64,000 bases of DNA from Plenodomus lindquistii. Its lineage: Eukaryota; Ascomycota; Dothideomycetes; Pleosporales; Leptosphaeriaceae. The stretch is taken from positions 124,001-188,000 of the forward strand of contig JANUWI010000021.1 in NCBI GenBank assembly GCA_025504975.1. Reading direction: 5' to 3'. Below, in pieces: positions 62,797 to 64,000 of this stretch (the stretch's first letter is position 1; every line of letters starts with the position of its first letter). The notes beneath the pieces are model-generated. The model saw only the letters and a program-made list of their open reading frames with translations. It did no database searches and was not told the DNA's origin. Made by a program: the position numbers and the translations under genes.

Positions 62797-64000
62797 ATAT
62801 ACTTTATAGATAAGTAGCTAGTATAGATAAGTAGCTAGACTCTACTAAAACTCTACTAAAATATACTTTTATAATAGTACTATATAATAAATAATAATAG
62901 TATATAGAAATTATAGTAAGCTAATTTATTTAGAAATATACTTTATTTTTTATTTATATATATATATATTATACCTACTTTTACTATAGTATCTATAGTA
63001 ATATTATATTAGTAATTTTTTTTAGTACGTACTTTTTTAACGCCTTTTTTCTATTACTACACGCTATAAACTCTTTTAAAGTTATTAAATATAGGCCTTT
63101 TTTAACTATAAAAGTACTTTTTTTTATATCTACTTTTTTTTATATAATTTATATTACATACTAGCTTTATTTACTATTTAAAGGTTAATAACTTTATTAT
63201 ATATTAATACTATTTAATACGCTATTAATACTACGCTTTTACTAAACTTTTTAAATATATTAACTATAGTAGTTAGTAAGCTATCTATATACTTTTACAT
63301 TCTCTTTTTAAAAAGCTTTAATTATAATTTAAATTATAAAGTATTATTTAAAGTCTAGAAGTACTAGAGCTTATTATTAGTAGTAAAAAGTAATAGTATA
63401 TATAGTTTTATATTAACGCTAAATATTATAGCTTTTAAATTAAAAAGAACTAAGTTTATACTTTAAAAGCCTTTTAAAATATTACTTTAAATAATAGTAG
63501 TATTAAAGGTATTAATAAAGTATAGTAAAAATTTAATTTTAGTAATATAGTTAATCTAGTTATATATTAGATCTTTACTTTAGTAGCTATATACTTTTTT
63601 TAAAAGTATAAAATAACTAATATAAAATAGCTATAGAAAGTATAAAAATATAAAGGTATATAAAAGGTTATAATTTTATATTTTTTATAGTACTAGTAGA
63701 ATTTAAGTAAGTTATAGCTTTTATAACTATTAACTATAAATAGATATACTATACTAATAGTACGCTTTTTTATATACTTATTAAAATACTTTTACTAGTT
63801 TAGACTAAGCTTTTTATATATCTAGCTATTTTTAGAGACTGTAAAAGCCTAGTTTTAAAGTAGGCTAGGCTATTTATACTAGGTAAAAAAGTAGTATTTA
63901 CTAGTAAAAATAAGAAAAAAAAATAGCCTATTTAATTATATTAATACTCTAGATTACTATAGTTTACTTCTATTACTTTATTATATAGATTTTAGATACT
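62797..64000 (-). mobile_element. Pogo/Fot-like DNA transposon, copy 2 (runs off window)
   Basis: Begins ATATACTTTATAGATAAG after a TA at 62,795-62,796 and matches copy 1 from its left terminus onward. The doubled subterminal motif is present as two GATAAGTAGCTAG units. Homology to the transposase C-terminal region of copy 1 is visible at 63,040-63,400 (compare 22,200-22,520). Only the transposase C-terminal part, on the minus strand, lies in this window; the other terminus is outside. Confidence 0.75.
63000..64000 (-). pseudogene. Pogo-like transposase, 3' part, degraded
   Basis: Minus-strand basic region matching the C-terminal third of the copy 1 transposase, with stops at Gln positions. 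The segment 63,690-64,000 aligns with 22,830-23,130 of copy 1, upstream in the transposase. The catalytic aspartate box would lie just beyond the window end. Confidence 0.65.

Noticed and set aside
1..64000. Mitochondrial genome, plastid or AT-rich endosymbiont origin
   Set aside because: The AT bias is dinucleotide-specific (CpA/TpG lost, TpA gained), and the content is nuclear LTR retrotransposons with target duplications. No mitochondrial gene was seen.
1..64000. Telomere repeats, tRNA or rRNA genes
   Set aside because: No TTAGGG-type arrays and no tRNA or rRNA core sequences were noticed on either strand. A dedicated scan could not be run.

Overview
This window looks like a block of RIP-degraded transposon DNA from a filamentous ascomycete (Pezizomycotina), of the kind found in an AT-isochore or pericentromeric region. 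It is extremely AT-rich. CpA and TpG are almost absent, TpA is everywhere, and CpT/ApG and scattered CpG survive. Recognisable reading frames are full of TAA/TAG where Gln or Trp is expected, with C to Y, H to Y, G to S and D to N changes. Both DNA strands are hit. I found no intact host gene, tRNA, rRNA or CRISPR array. All names for coding remnants come from reading degraded translations by eye.

Layout. 0-9.5 kb: degraded DNA with a less mutated inverted-repeat element near 0.83-1.38 kb, a gag-type CCHC remnant at 3.78 kb (+), an unidentified degraded reading frame at 5.26-6.7 kb (+) and another at 7.4-9.57 kb (-). 9.57-16.20 kb: Copia-A, a complete Ty1/copia element on the minus strand, with both LTRs and a perfect 5-bp target duplication. 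17.9-21.94 kb: Gypsy-A (+), gag to RNase H, then cut. 21.95-23.81 kb: a pogo/Fot-like DNA transposon (transposase on minus) with long terminal inverted repeats and TA target sites. 24.23-32.42 kb: Copia-B (-), with both LTRs. 32.4-35.66 kb: Gypsy-C (+), gag, protease and the first part of reverse transcriptase, cut at 35,658. 35.66-59.22 kb: two minus-strand gypsy copies (M1, M2) in tandem, sharing a middle LTR (three LTRs, two interiors). M2 is split by P, a plus-strand chromovirus (48.14-56.03 kb) flanked by a perfect GTTTT duplication. 59.2-62.8 kb: the integrase, chromodomain and start of the 3' LTR of a plus-strand gypsy element (Gypsy-D, possibly the far half of Gypsy-C). 62.80 kb to the end: a second pogo-like copy inserted in that LTR and running out of the window.

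The insertions give a relative chronology: Gypsy-C/D is oldest, then the M tandem, then P inside M2; Copia-B and the second pogo copy also entered gypsy sequence. Everything appears dead. The catalytic aspartates of the reverse transcriptases are lost in a pattern that follows the TpG context of their codons, as expected from RIP. The points most worth checking are the shared-LTR tandem, the extra opposite-strand coding segments between RNase H and the 3' LTR in both Copia elements, and the under-mutated inverted-repeat island near 0.8-1.4 kb.
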